Source: Nocardioides terrigena
Lineage (GTDB): Bacteria; Actinomycetota; Actinomycetes; Propionibacteriales; Nocardioidaceae
Length of the DNA stretch: 64,000 nucleotides
Reading direction: 5' to 3'
Assembly: GCF_003047265.1 (NCBI RefSeq)
Contig: NZ_PZYY01000001.1
Coordinates: 682,001 to 746,000 of the forward strand
The stretch's first letter is position 1. Every line of letters starts with the position of its first letter. The position numbers and the translations under genes were made by a program. The notes beneath the pieces are model-generated. The model ran no database searches. It had not been told where the DNA came from and saw only the letters and a program-made list of their open reading frames with translations. Positions 33,931 to 41,720 of this stretch are shown in pieces.

Positions 33931-34472
33931 CGTCCCTCGTGATCGCCCTCACCGGCACCGACCACCACCCGTTCGAGCGGATGGTGCAGTGGGTCGACGC
34001 CGCGGCCGAGCGCCGCGGCGACGTACGGTTCGTGATCCAGCACGGGTCCACCCGCCCGCCGCGGGTCGCCGAGGGCTACGACTTCCTCTCCCATGACCGG
34101 CTCGTCGCGCTCCTCGAGGAGGCCGCGCTGGTCATCTGCCACGGCGGGCCGGGCACCATCATGGACGCCCGCGAGGCGGGGCACGTGCCACTCTGCATCC
34201 CGCGCGACCCGCTCCTGGGCGAGCACGTCGACGGGCACCAGCAGCGCTTCGCCTCGCTCGCCGGTGGATCGGGCGTCGTACGCCTCGTGTCCTCGCCCGA
34301 GACCTTCCACGCAGAGCTGGAGAGCGGCCTCGTGCCGGAGCCGCTGCTGCGGTCCGTGCGGTCGGCCACGGAGGACCGGGACATCGCCCGGGCACGTGCC
34401 GCGGCCGAGCTCGACAGCCTGGTGGACACGCACCGGTGGCGCCACGGGCGCCTGTTCCGCGCCGCCGGCTGA
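33927..34472 (+). CDS. PssE/Cps14G-like (Alg13-type) glycosyltransferase catalytic subunit
   Basis: 181 aa, corresponding to the C-terminal half of a GT28 enzyme. It opens with VIALTGTDHHPFERMVQWVD and holds the donor-binding ICHGGPGTIMDAREAG (near residues 70-86), then IPRDPLLGEHVDGHQ. With the preceding protein it would transfer a sugar (a glucuronic acid or galactose residue in studied relatives) to the lipid-linked first sugar. It starts at GTG 33927, overlapping the previous stop by four bases. The exact donor here is not inferable. Confidence 0.85.
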   Translation: MTSLVIALTGTDHHPFERMVQWVDAAAERRGDVRFVIQHGSTRPPRVAEGYDFLSHDRLVALLEEAALVICHGGPGTIMDAREAGHVPLCIPRDPLLGEHVDGHQQRFASLAGGSGVVRLVSSPETFHAELESGLVPEPLLRSVRSATEDRDIARARAAAELDSLVDTHRWRHGRLFRAAG

Positions 34473-34504
34473 GGGACCGCGCTGGACCGGCTGGCGCGGT
34501 CGTA

Positions 34505-34519
34505 CCCCGAATGGGGGAC
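34505..34519 (+). promoter_or_regulatory. Palindromic operator upstream of the sulfotransferase gene at 34616
   Basis: CCCCGAATGGGGGAC, preceded by CGTA. The centre is one base shorter than in the other copies. It lies 96 bases before the GTG at 34616, in the 143-base gap after the pssE-like gene. Confidence 0.6.
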
Positions 34520-34615
34520 TTCCGCTGGGGGGTACCGAACCGGCGTCCGGCAACCACCAGTCTGGGCGCACAGCGCGGCCGCCGGGGGGCAGTGCAGGGC
34601 CGAGAGGAAGAGAAC

Positions 34616-35599
34616 GTGCGCGTCACCACCGTGTACCTGGGGGGCTTCGGCCGCTCCGGATCGACGCTCGTCGAGCGGATGCTGGGGGCTGCGACGGGAT
34701 GGGTCAACATCGGCGAGCTGGTCGACCTGGCTCGCTCGGTCGCCCCCGCCGACGAGCGGTGCGGGTGCGGGCAGGCGTTCTCGTCCTGCCCCTTCTGGAC
34801 GGCCGTGGGGGAGACCGCTTTCGGCGGGTGGACCCCCCAGGTGCTCGCCCGGCTGAGCGGCGGACAGCGCGCCGCCGCCCGTCAGCGGCACCTGCCGGGG
34901 CTCCTGGCCGGGCGGAGCCCGTCGGGGCCCCTCGCCGAGCTGCGCGCCGACTACGCGCGCATCTACCGGGCCGCCGCCGAGGTCTCGGGCGCCTCCGTCG
35001 TCGTCGACGCCTCCAAGGGGCCGGCCCTGGGCATGGCCCTCGCCGGGGCGCCCGGTGTGGACCTGCGCGTGCTCAACGTGGTGCGTGACCCCCGGGCCGT
35101 GGCCTGGTCGTGGCAGCGCCACGTCGAGCGACCGCACGCCACCGGCGGCACCGAGGAGATGTGGCGCATCGCGGCCCACCGCTCGGCCGCGCAGTGGAGC
35201 GCACTCCAGCTGGAGATGACGGCCATCGCGACCCTGGGTCGCGTCCCGTCCGCCCGGTTGCGCTACGAGGACTTCGTCGCCGACCCGACCGCCGCCCTGG
35301 TCGCCGCGACCGGGGCGCTCGGTGTCCCGCTCACCGCCGCCGACCTCCCGGTCGTCGAGGCGGGGCGGACCGTCCTCGGGCCGAGCCACGGGCTGTCGGG
35401 CAATCCCGGGAGGTTCAGCTCCGGCTCCGTCGAGCTCCGCCGCGACGACCGGTGGACCACCCAGATGCCGACGCGGGACCGGGCCGTCGTCACCGCCCTC
35501 ACGCTGCCCCTCCTGGCGGCCTACGGCTACTCCGCGACCACGCGCGCCACCGCCGCGACCACCACCAGCGATCCACACGAAGCAAGGAGCACACGGTGA
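34616..35599 (+). CDS. Sulfotransferase family protein with CGCG...CPFW motif
   Basis: 327 aa. Phosphosulfate loop VYLGGFGRSGSTLVERML near residues 6-23, the cysteine stretch RCGCGQAFSSCPFW at about 48-61, and LNVVRDPRAVAWSWQRH at about 153-169. The whole length follows the paralogue at 30307. Start GTG 34616, with AGAGGA upstream; this mirrors the paralogue's start. Its stop overlaps the GT2 gene (GTGA). Two paralogues in separate operons may sulfate different positions or sugars of the same polymer. Confidence 0.85.
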   Translation: MRVTTVYLGGFGRSGSTLVERMLGAATGWVNIGELVDLARSVAPADERCGCGQAFSSCPFWTAVGETAFGGWTPQVLARLSGGQRAAARQRHLPGLLAGRSPSGPLAELRADYARIYRAAAEVSGASVVVDASKGPALGMALAGAPGVDLRVLNVVRDPRAVAWSWQRHVERPHATGGTEEMWRIAAHRSAAQWSALQLEMTAIATLGRVPSARLRYEDFVADPTAALVAATGALGVPLTAADLPVVEAGRTVLGPSHGLSGNPGRFSSGSVELRRDDRWTTQMPTRDRAVVTALTLPLLAAYGYSATTRATAATTTSDPHEARSTR

Positions 35600-36555
35600 A
35601 CGAGCCGACATCGACGAGCGGCGACCAGGGGGCGGAGCACGCCGCGCTGGTCACCGTCGTGATCCCGACCCGCGGCCGTCCGGCCCTGCTGCTGGAGACC
35701 CTGGCCGCCATCGTGGCCCAGGACTACGCCGGCCCGCTCGAGGTCTTCGTCGTCCACGACCGCGAGGAGGCCGACCAGAGCCTGGCCGACCTGTCGCGGC
35801 CAGGACGTCGGATCGTCCCTATGGTCAACACCCGCACCGGCGGCCTGTGCGGTGCCCGCAACACCGGGGTCCTGCTGTCGGAGGCCGACTTCGTCGCCAG
35901 CTGCGACGACGACGACCTCTGGTACCCCGCCAAGGTGCGCCTCCAGGTCGAGCGCCTCCTCGCCGACCCTGGCCTGCTGGCCGTGGGCTCAGGGATCCGG
36001 CTGCTGATGGGCGAGCGCGGCGACGTCGAGTGGCCGGCCCGCGAACCCCTCGTCACGCACGAGCGGCTGCTCGAGAACCGCGTGAAGGAGCTCCACAGCT
36101 CGACGCTGATGATGCGCCGCTCCGCCTTCGACGTCGCCGGCCTGTACGACGAGGAGCTGCCCTTCGGGCACGGCGAGGACTACGACTGGCTGCTGCGCGC
36201 GAGCCGGGCGGGCCGGGTGGGTGCGGTCCAGGAGATCCTGGCCGACATCCGCAAGGACGTCCCGTCCTGGTTCCGCGACAAGTGGCTCAACACCGCCACC
36301 GCGCTGGAGTACCTCCTCGAGAAGCACCCGGACTTCGCGGACCGCAGGCGCGGCCACGCCCGGATGCTCGGCCAGATCGCCTACGCCCGCGCCGCCGCCG
36401 GTGAGCGGCGGCGGGGGGCGCGCATCGCCGGTCGTGCCCTGTGCCGCTACCCCGCGGCGCCGCACGCCTGGCTCGCCCTCGCGGTCGCCGGGCCGGGCAT
36501 CGAGCCCCGTCACATGCTGTCCATGTCGCGTCGCCTCGGACGGGGACTGTCATGA
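35596..36555 (+). CDS. Family 2 glycosyltransferase (GT-A fold)
   Basis: 319 aa, cytoplasmic. The N terminus has the nucleotide-binding VTVVIPTRGRPALLLET (near 20-36), GARNTGVLLS, and the metal-binding ASCDDDDLWYPAKVRLQ (near 98-114); a later GHGEDYDWLLRA supplies the ED region with the likely catalytic base. It would add a sugar from a nucleotide donor to the growing repeat unit. GTG 35596 overlaps the previous stop, with AAGGAG upstream. It is followed directly by another sulfotransferase (ATGA). Confidence 0.88.
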   Translation: MNEPTSTSGDQGAEHAALVTVVIPTRGRPALLLETLAAIVAQDYAGPLEVFVVHDREEADQSLADLSRPGRRIVPMVNTRTGGLCGARNTGVLLSEADFVASCDDDDLWYPAKVRLQVERLLADPGLLAVGSGIRLLMGERGDVEWPAREPLVTHERLLENRVKELHSSTLMMRRSAFDVAGLYDEELPFGHGEDYDWLLRASRAGRVGAVQEILADIRKDVPSWFRDKWLNTATALEYLLEKHPDFADRRRGHARMLGQIAYARAAAGERRRGARIAGRALCRYPAAPHAWLALAVAGPGIEPRHMLSMSRRLGRGLS

Positions 36556-37385
36556 GCCGGCTGCCCAACTTCCTGTACGTCGGACCCGACAAGGCCGGCT
36601 CGTCCTGGCTGCACGAGATCCTGCTCGGCCACCCGGACGTCTACCTGACTCCGGCCAAGGACCTCTACTACTTCGACCGCTACTACGACCGCGGCCTGTC
36701 GTGGTACGCCGCGCAGTTCCGCGACGCGCGCGACGAGGCGGTCGTGGGCGAGGTCTGCCAGGACTACCTGTTCCACCCCGATGCGGCGGACCGCATCCAC
36801 GAGACCCTCGGCCCGGTACGGATCATGGTGTCGCTGCGCGACCCCGTCGAGCGCGCCTGGTCGTCGTACCTCTACATGCGCAAGCACGGGATCGGTCCGG
36901 ACACGTTCGGCGAGGCCCTGCGCAGTCGTCCCGAGCTCCTCGAGCACGGTCGCTACGCGACCGGCCTCGACCGCTTCCTGCGGCACCTGCCCCGCGAGAT
37001 GGTGCACGTCGCCCTCTTCGACGACCTGGCGGCCGACCCGCAGGCCTTCCTCGACTCCGTAACGGGCTTCCTGGAGATCGAGCGGATGCCGCTGTCGAGC
37101 AAGGACCTCGAGGCGCGCCTGCCGGCCGCGAAGGCCCGGTCGGTCCACCTCGCATCGCTGGCTCGTCGCAGCGCCGACTGGGTGCGCGAGCACGACGGCG
37201 CCAAGCTGGTGGGAGCGGTCAAGCGCTCGCCGCTCGTCCACCGGACGCTCTACCGTCCCATCGACCGTGCCGCGGTGCGGCCGGACCCGGCCGACGTCAC
37301 CACGGTGCGCAACGCCCTGGCACCGGAGATCGCCTCGCTGGAGCGCACGCTCGGGCTGCGGCTCGGCGAGGCCTGGGGCTGGTAG
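36552..37385 (+). CDS. Sulfotransferase (heparan-sulfate sulfotransferase-like)
   Basis: 277 aa. Phosphosulfate loop FLYVGPDKAGSSWLHEIL near residues 5-22, KDLYYFDRYYD, and the 3'-phosphate motif VSLRDPVERAWSSYLYM near 93-109. It is close in style to the protein at 26842 and distinct from the CGCG-type pair. It starts at ATG 36552 over the GT2 stop and ends the plus-strand operon (34616-37385), ahead of a clear terminator. Probable acceptor is a sugar of the polysaccharide repeat unit. Confidence 0.86.
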   Translation: MSRLPNFLYVGPDKAGSSWLHEILLGHPDVYLTPAKDLYYFDRYYDRGLSWYAAQFRDARDEAVVGEVCQDYLFHPDAADRIHETLGPVRIMVSLRDPVERAWSSYLYMRKHGIGPDTFGEALRSRPELLEHGRYATGLDRFLRHLPREMVHVALFDDLAADPQAFLDSVTGFLEIERMPLSSKDLEARLPAAKARSVHLASLARRSADWVREHDGAKLVGAVKRSPLVHRTLYRPIDRAAVRPDPADVTTVRNALAPEIASLERTLGLRLGEAWGW

Positions 37386-37412
37386 CTGGCAGCAGGACCC
37401 GCTCGACCACGG

Positions 37413-37452
37413 CAGGCCCGCCGACCGCGTCTCCACGCGATCGGCGGGCCTG
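37413..37452 (+). terminator. Hairpin terminator after the sulfotransferase operon
   Basis: A perfect 12-base stem (37413-37424 with 37441-37452) encloses a 16-base loop that can itself form a CGCG/CGCG pairing. It starts 27 bases after the stop at 37385. Confidence 0.7.
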
Positions 37453-37595
37453 TTGCCGTACCGGCGGGCCCGGGTGCTGGTGCTGACGCCGGTGCCGGTG
37501 CCGGTGCCTGAGGTGTCGGTGGCGAGCGCGGGACCGCGTCGGAGCGAGCCCTGGGCCGCGGCCCGGCGCGGCGCCCGGGTCGTGCCCACGGACGA

Positions 37596-37634
37596 AACCC
37601 CCACGCGAGCGACGGCTGGGCTCGAGCGGGGGTT
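37596..37634 (-). terminator. Hairpin terminator after the phosphoglycosyltransferase gene
   Basis: AACCCCC (37596-37602) pairs with GGGGGTT (37628-37634), with further GAGC/GCTC pairing inside. It lies just beyond the stop of the gene at 37657. Confidence 0.5.
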
Positions 37635-37656
37635 CCGGTCCGGGGGGTGAGGGAAG

Positions 37657-39105
37657 TCAGTAGGCCCCGCGGTGGCCCATCACGGCGCGGATGGTCCGGC
37701 AAAGGATCGCCACGTCGAGGGCGAGCGACCAGTTGTCGACGTAGCGCAGGTCGAGCCGCACCGACTCCGCCCAGCTCAGGTCGGATCGGCCGGACACCTG
37801 CCACAGGCCGGTGATGCCCGGCTTGACGGCGAGTCGACGTCGCGGGTCGAAGTCGTAGCGCTCGACCTCCTGGGGCAGGGCCGGACGTGGCCCCACGAGG
37901 GACATCTGGCCTGTCACGACGTTCCACAGCTGTGGGAGCTCGTCGATCGAGTAGCGACGCAGGATCGCTCCGAGCCGGGTGATCCGCGGGTCGCTCCGGA
38001 TCTTGAAGAGGACACCGCCCTCGACCTGGTTGAGCTCGGTCAGCTCGGCCAGGTCATCGGTCGCGGTCGTCGTCATCGTGCGGAACTTGACCATGGTGAA
38101 CTCGGTGCCGCCGCGTCCCACGCGGGTCTGGCGGAAGAGTCCGGGGCCCGTCGTCTCGGCGCGGACGAGCGCCCAGACCAGCAGCAGGACGGGGGACAGG
38201 ACGACCAGCGCGAGGAGGGCGAGCACTCGCTCGACGGCACCCTTGAGGAGCCGACGGGGCCCACGGGCGGGGGCGGCGCGCACCTGCATGACGTCGAGTC
38301 CTGCGCCCTGGACGACCGAGACGCGGGTGGGGGAGACGTCGAGCAGCCCGGTGCCGACGTACAGCGGGACCCCGGAGCTGTGGGCTCCCCACTCGAGCCG
38401 GCGCAGCGTGGCGGGGGTCAGCTCGGGTCCGGGGAGGACCAGGAGGGCATCGCTGCCCGACCGCGCCGCGACGTCGGCGGCCGCGGCCACCCCCACCTGG
38501 ACCGGCAGGGCTCCCAGGGGTTGCGCCGGACTGGCCGAGACGCAGGCGGCCGCGACGACGTAGCGACGCGAGGAGGCGAGCTCGGTCATCGCCGAGCGGA
38601 CGTCCTCGGGGTGTCCGGCGAGCACGATCCGGGTCGTCGTCTCACCGGGCAGCGGGACGAGTCCACTGACCAGCGCGGCGAGCGTGAGGGTCGCCACGAC
38701 CGGGACCATGACCTCGGGGTCGACCGCCGCCCCGGCAACGAGACCAGCCAGCCAGCACGCGATCCCGAGGGTGGCGCCGGCGCGCAGGACGCGTCCGAGG
38801 CGGGTGCCCCACGGATCACCGAGCGGACGCCTGACGTAGAAGCCGTTGCCCGCGAGGAGCAGCGGCCACGCGAGCGCCACCGCGGCCAGGACCGCGGGCT
38901 GGACGGTGGGACCGACCCGGCTGACCACGGCGAGGGCGAGCAGTCCCGACGCGATGTCGACGGCCGGTCGCAACCACCGCGCGGTGGAGGCGATTCGGGG
39001 GACGTCCGCGAGGACGACCGCGTCGTGGTGGGCGACCCGTGGCGAGGGTGGCAGCGGCAACCCGCTGACCAGCTCGCCCACTGGGGGCACAGAAACTTCC
39101 GCCAT
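37657..39105 (-). CDS. Polyprenyl-phosphate glycosylphosphotransferase (initiating sugar transferase)
   Basis: 482 aa. Five hydrophobic segments and a soluble middle domain (to about 270) precede the bacterial sugar transferase domain: a last membrane segment (ALLALVVLSPVLLLVWALV), FRQTRVGRGGTEFTMVKFRTM, LRRYSIDELPQLWNVVTGQMS, VGPRPALPQEV and KPGITGLWQVSGRSD. This is the PssY/WbaP/CpsE type that loads the first sugar-1-phosphate on undecaprenyl phosphate. The ATG at 39105 follows an AAGGG-containing stretch and avoids an unsupported nine-residue extension. It lies downstream of the response regulator gene on the same strand, 107 bases apart. Confidence 0.9.
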   Translation of the reverse strand: MAEVSVPPVGELVSGLPLPPSPRVAHHDAVVLADVPRIASTARWLRPAVDIASGLLALAVVSRVGPTVQPAVLAAVALAWPLLLAGNGFYVRRPLGDPWGTRLGRVLRAGATLGIACWLAGLVAGAAVDPEVMVPVVATLTLAALVSGLVPLPGETTTRIVLAGHPEDVRSAMTELASSRRYVVAAACVSASPAQPLGALPVQVGVAAAADVAARSGSDALLVLPGPELTPATLRRLEWGAHSSGVPLYVGTGLLDVSPTRVSVVQGAGLDVMQVRAAPARGPRRLLKGAVERVLALLALVVLSPVLLLVWALVRAETTGPGLFRQTRVGRGGTEFTMVKFRTMTTTATDDLAELTELNQVEGGVLFKIRSDPRITRLGAILRRYSIDELPQLWNVVTGQMSLVGPRPALPQEVERYDFDPRRRLAVKPGITGLWQVSGRSDLSWAESVRLDLRYVDNWSLALDVAILCRTIRAVMGHRGAY

Positions 39106-39174
39106 CCGCCCAACCCTTCCCCGACCGTGCACGATGCGTTGGTTCGAGCCTATGGAAGCCCGGCCGGGGTGGCA

Positions 39175-39190
39175 TGCCGCAAATGCGGCA
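39175..39190 (-). promoter_or_regulatory. 16-bp palindrome upstream of the phosphoglycosyltransferase gene
   Basis: TGCCGCAAATGCGGCA: seven-base perfect arms around AA, 69 bases before the ATG at 39105. It resembles the shared operator with CCGC in place of CCCC arms. It could instead be a small terminator hairpin for the regulator operon. Confidence 0.4.
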
Positions 39191-39212
39191 AAGCCCTGCT
39201 GGAATGGGGGAT

Positions 39213-39905
39213 TCAGAGCGGGTGGTGCCAGCCGACGTGGTGCGCGAGGCCGACCGCCGCGAGCTGCGAGGAGACCTCGAGCTTGCCCAGGATCGACTTC
39301 ACCTGGGTCCGCACGGTCGCCTCCGACACCACGCTCTTGCGCGCGATGTCACGGACGTTGTGCCCCTCGATCAGGGCCCCCAGGACCTGCCTCTCGCGTG
39401 GCGTGAGCAGCTCGAGGCGACGGCGCATGACATCGGTGGCCATGCGCTCGTTGCGCCACGCGTCGAGGAGCCGCTCGAGCTCGTCGGAGGTCATCACCGG
39501 GAGGCCCTGGTGGAGCCGGCGGACCGTTGCCAGCGTCTCCTGCAGGGGACCGCTCTTGGAGAGCACCTTGCGGGCGCCGCTGCGCACGCACCCGCCCCAG
39601 CGGGCCTGGTCGGTCGACGAGGTCACCACGACCACGTTGGCGCCGGCGCGGGAGAGGGGAGCGATGAGCGCGGACCCGTCCCCGAAGCGGCCCAGGTCGA
39701 GGTCGAGGAGCACGATGCGCGGGTTGATGCGCAGGGCCGTCGACCGCAGGGTCGCCAGCGAGCCCCCCTCCTCGGGCAACGGCAGCCGCCGCACGTCGTA
39801 CCCCTCGAGGGACAGCGCCACCTCGAGCGACTCGGCGAAGAGGGTGTGGTCCTCGATGATGAGGACCCGGCTGCGGGACTTGGCCGAGGCCGTCGGGTCG
39901 GCCAT
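39213..39905 (-). CDS. NarL/FixJ-type response regulator
   Basis: 230 aa. Receiver domain (about 15-130) with all key residues: the acidic pair in VLIIEDH, the phosphoacceptor Asp in IVLLDLDLG, a Ser/Thr in VVVTSS and the Lys in VLSKSG. A LuxR-type helix-turn-helix follows (LTPRERQVLGALIEGHNVRDIARKS... to about 220). It should bind DNA as a dimer when phosphorylated by the kinase encoded just upstream. ATG 39905 has AAGGG upstream; a GTG at 39914 would overlap the kinase stop. It is a candidate to bind the recurring palindrome in the neighbouring promoters. Confidence 0.9.
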   Translation of the reverse strand: MADPTASAKSRSRVLIIEDHTLFAESLEVALSLEGYDVRRLPLPEEGGSLATLRSTALRINPRIVLLDLDLGRFGDGSALIAPLSRAGANVVVVTSSTDQARWGGCVRSGARKVLSKSGPLQETLATVRRLHQGLPVMTSDELERLLDAWRNERMATDVMRRRLELLTPRERQVLGALIEGHNVRDIARKSVVSEATVRTQVKSILGKLEVSSQLAAVGLAHHVGWHHPL

Positions 39906-39906
39906 G

Positions 39907-41340
39907 TCAGTCACCCTTCCGTGCGGCGGGCAGTCGGATGACGAACGTCGCCCCGGTGGGCGAGCGCACGGTGGCGCCGGGCTCGAGGGGATCGGCGAGG
40001 GTCAGGGACCCACCCTGCTCGGACAGCAGACGACGGCCCACGTTGAGGCCGATGCCCTGTCCCGCCGAGCTGTCGCCGCGGACGCCCCACTCGAAGATGC
40101 CGTCGCGGACCTCGGGCGGGATGCCGGGGCCGCTGTCGGCGACCCGGATCGCCACGTTGTCCTCGTCGCGGGTGACGTCGATGCGACTCTCGGTGTCGGC
40201 CGCGTGCGTGGCGGCGTTCTCGAGGAGGATGTTGATGACCTCGGCGATGTCGTCACGACGGCCGCGGACGGTGAGGCCCGTGGGCTGCCAGATGATGCGG
40301 CGGCCCCGGGCCCGGTGCAGCTCGAGCAACGGGTCGATGGTGGCGTCGAGGTCGACCGGCTCGGGCAGCGTGGGCTGCCGGTTGTCGAGCAGCCGCTCGA
40401 GACGTGACATCTCCGTGCGCATGTTGTCGTCGAGCCGTCGACGGGTCGCCGGTGCCACCTTGCCCTCGTGGAGCAGGCGGGAGGCGTTGCTGATGCCGGC
40501 CACGGTGCTGCGGATCTCGTGCAGGCGCTCCTTGCCGTCACGTCCCACGGCCTCCGCCTCCTCGAGGCGGTGGTGGAGGTCGGAGGTCGCCAGCTCCTGC
40601 TGCAGGAGGAAGTCACGGAGCAGTGCGAAGGAGACGCTGAGGAACAGGCAGGCGCCGACCAGCTGGGCGACCGCCACCGCACCCTCGACCCAGGGGCCGT
40701 GGACGACGGGCGCCTGCGCCAGGTTGGCCGAGCCCAGCAGGAGGAAGAGCGTGAGGACGCGTGGTGTCGTCCAGCCGCGGGCCACGGGGTGGCGCAGCAG
40801 CACGACGACCACCAGCACGTGGAGGGAGGTGACCGCTGCGGTCATCACGTCCAGCACCCACGGTGGGCCGTCGAGTGCCGGCAGGTCGGTGACGGCGATG
40901 CGCCCGACCGCCATGGCGACGCCCAGCGAGAGTCCGAGGACCAGCGGGTCCGGGACGCGGGTGGCCCGGGTCCCGGCGATCACGAGCCCGAGGATCAACA
41001 GCGCCGAGACCAGGTTGGCGAGGATCAGCCAGCCGGGTCGCGAGGCGAGCTCGCCGGGGTCGACGACCCCGGCCCTCGGCACGGCGAGGGCCTGGGTGCA
41101 CCCGAAGAGTGCGGCGCAGGCCCACCACCCGTGGGTCACCGTCGGCGCGACCCGCCACGTGACGTAGAAGAGGATCGAGGCCGCGAGGGCCAGGACCGTG
41201 GCCGCCGTCCCCACGAGAAGCGTCGGCGGGACGACCCAGTCGTCCCGGGTCATGCTCACCACTACTGCCGCCGTTGCTGCTGCTGTTGCTGCCGCGATGT
41301 ACAGCGGGCCGCCCAGCGTCTGACGGCTCAACCAAGGCAT
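39907..41340 (-). CDS. Membrane sensor histidine kinase
   Basis: 477 aa. About eight hydrophobic segments fill residues 8-250, with no large extracytoplasmic domain, so the signal is probably sensed in or at the membrane. A dimerisation helix carries LHEIRSTVAGISNASRLL (near 272-289) with the phospho-His in HEIRST, and an HATPase domain holds NILLENAATHAADTE (N box) and DSGPGIPPE with GQGIGLNVGRRL (G boxes). The start chosen is ATG 41340 with AGGTGA upstream; GTG 41346 is also in frame. It forms a pair with the downstream response regulator. Confidence 0.88.
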   Translation of the reverse strand: MPWLSRQTLGGPLYIAAATAAATAAVVVSMTRDDWVVPPTLLVGTAATVLALAASILFYVTWRVAPTVTHGWWACAALFGCTQALAVPRAGVVDPGELASRPGWLILANLVSALLILGLVIAGTRATRVPDPLVLGLSLGVAMAVGRIAVTDLPALDGPPWVLDVMTAAVTSLHVLVVVVLLRHPVARGWTTPRVLTLFLLLGSANLAQAPVVHGPWVEGAVAVAQLVGACLFLSVSFALLRDFLLQQELATSDLHHRLEEAEAVGRDGKERLHEIRSTVAGISNASRLLHEGKVAPATRRRLDDNMRTEMSRLERLLDNRQPTLPEPVDLDATIDPLLELHRARGRRIIWQPTGLTVRGRRDDIAEVINILLENAATHAADTESRIDVTRDEDNVAIRVADSGPGIPPEVRDGIFEWGVRGDSSAGQGIGLNVGRRLLSEQGGSLTLADPLEPGATVRSPTGATFVIRLPAARKGD

Positions 41341-41557
41341 CGTCACCTGATTCGAACCTTCCCCCGAGATCAGTGCTTACCGGGGAGACGCGCAGATGGA
41401 CCCCCCAAGGCCACCACTGTGCGGGCGTTCGTGGATGCGATGTCCGACTCGATCGATCAGCCCCCCGGCCCCCGGATCACGTTCGAACTTCGCATGGTGT
41501 TGCGAGACACAACTTAGGGCTGCGACGCGCTGACGTACAGGAAAATTTTCTAACCCC

Positions 41558-41573
41558 TACCCCAATTGTGGTA
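41558..41573 (+). promoter_or_regulatory. Palindromic operator upstream of the LuxR-type regulator gene (distal copy)
   Basis: TACCCCAATTGTGGTA, a 16-bp palindrome with a single mismatched pair. It is 147 bases before the GTG at 41721, with a centre 35 bases from that of the second copy. Confidence 0.55.
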
Positions 41574-41594
41574 TGGGCTAGACAGATAGGGCGT

Positions 41595-41608
41595 CCCCAA
41601 TTCGAGCC
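41595..41608 (+). promoter_or_regulatory. Palindromic operator upstream of the LuxR-type regulator gene (proximal copy)
   Basis: CCCCAATTCGAGCC preceded by GCGT: the left arm and centre match, the right arm is degraded. It lies 112 bases before the start, with CAGTGT (41651-41656) about 53 bases downstream of its centre. It suggests that this regulator gene belongs to the regulon and may control itself. Confidence 0.5.
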
Positions 41609-41720
41609 AGATCCATGATGACGAGGTGGCGGACCGCTCCAGGACCACCACAGTGTGAAGCACACCACGCCGGTGTGCAGCCATGACACACCGGCGCAAC
41701 CGATGCCGGGAGGACGACAC

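Larger units (their letters stand above)
41341..41720. other. 380-base divergent intergenic region between the kinase and LuxR-type regulator genes
   Basis: No gene is seen. It is unusually AT-rich around 41540-41580 for this DNA. It holds two operator copies (41558-41573 and 41595-41608) and a CCCCCCAAGG half-site (41401-41410) nearer the kinase gene. Confidence 0.55.

Noticed and set aside
37480-37510. GGTGCC tandem repeat between convergent genes
   Set aside because: Short, imperfect, low-complexity GC repeat with no link to a gene or structure.
41362-41386. CCCCGAG...CGGGGAG near the kinase start as a long palindrome
   Set aside because: The arms are spaced by about 15 bases without symmetry inside, unlike the N6 spacing of the other sites.
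41401-41410. CCCCCCAAGG as an operator copy for the histidine kinase gene
   Set aside because: Only the left arm is present, with no AT-rich centre or right arm; C-runs are common in this DNA.
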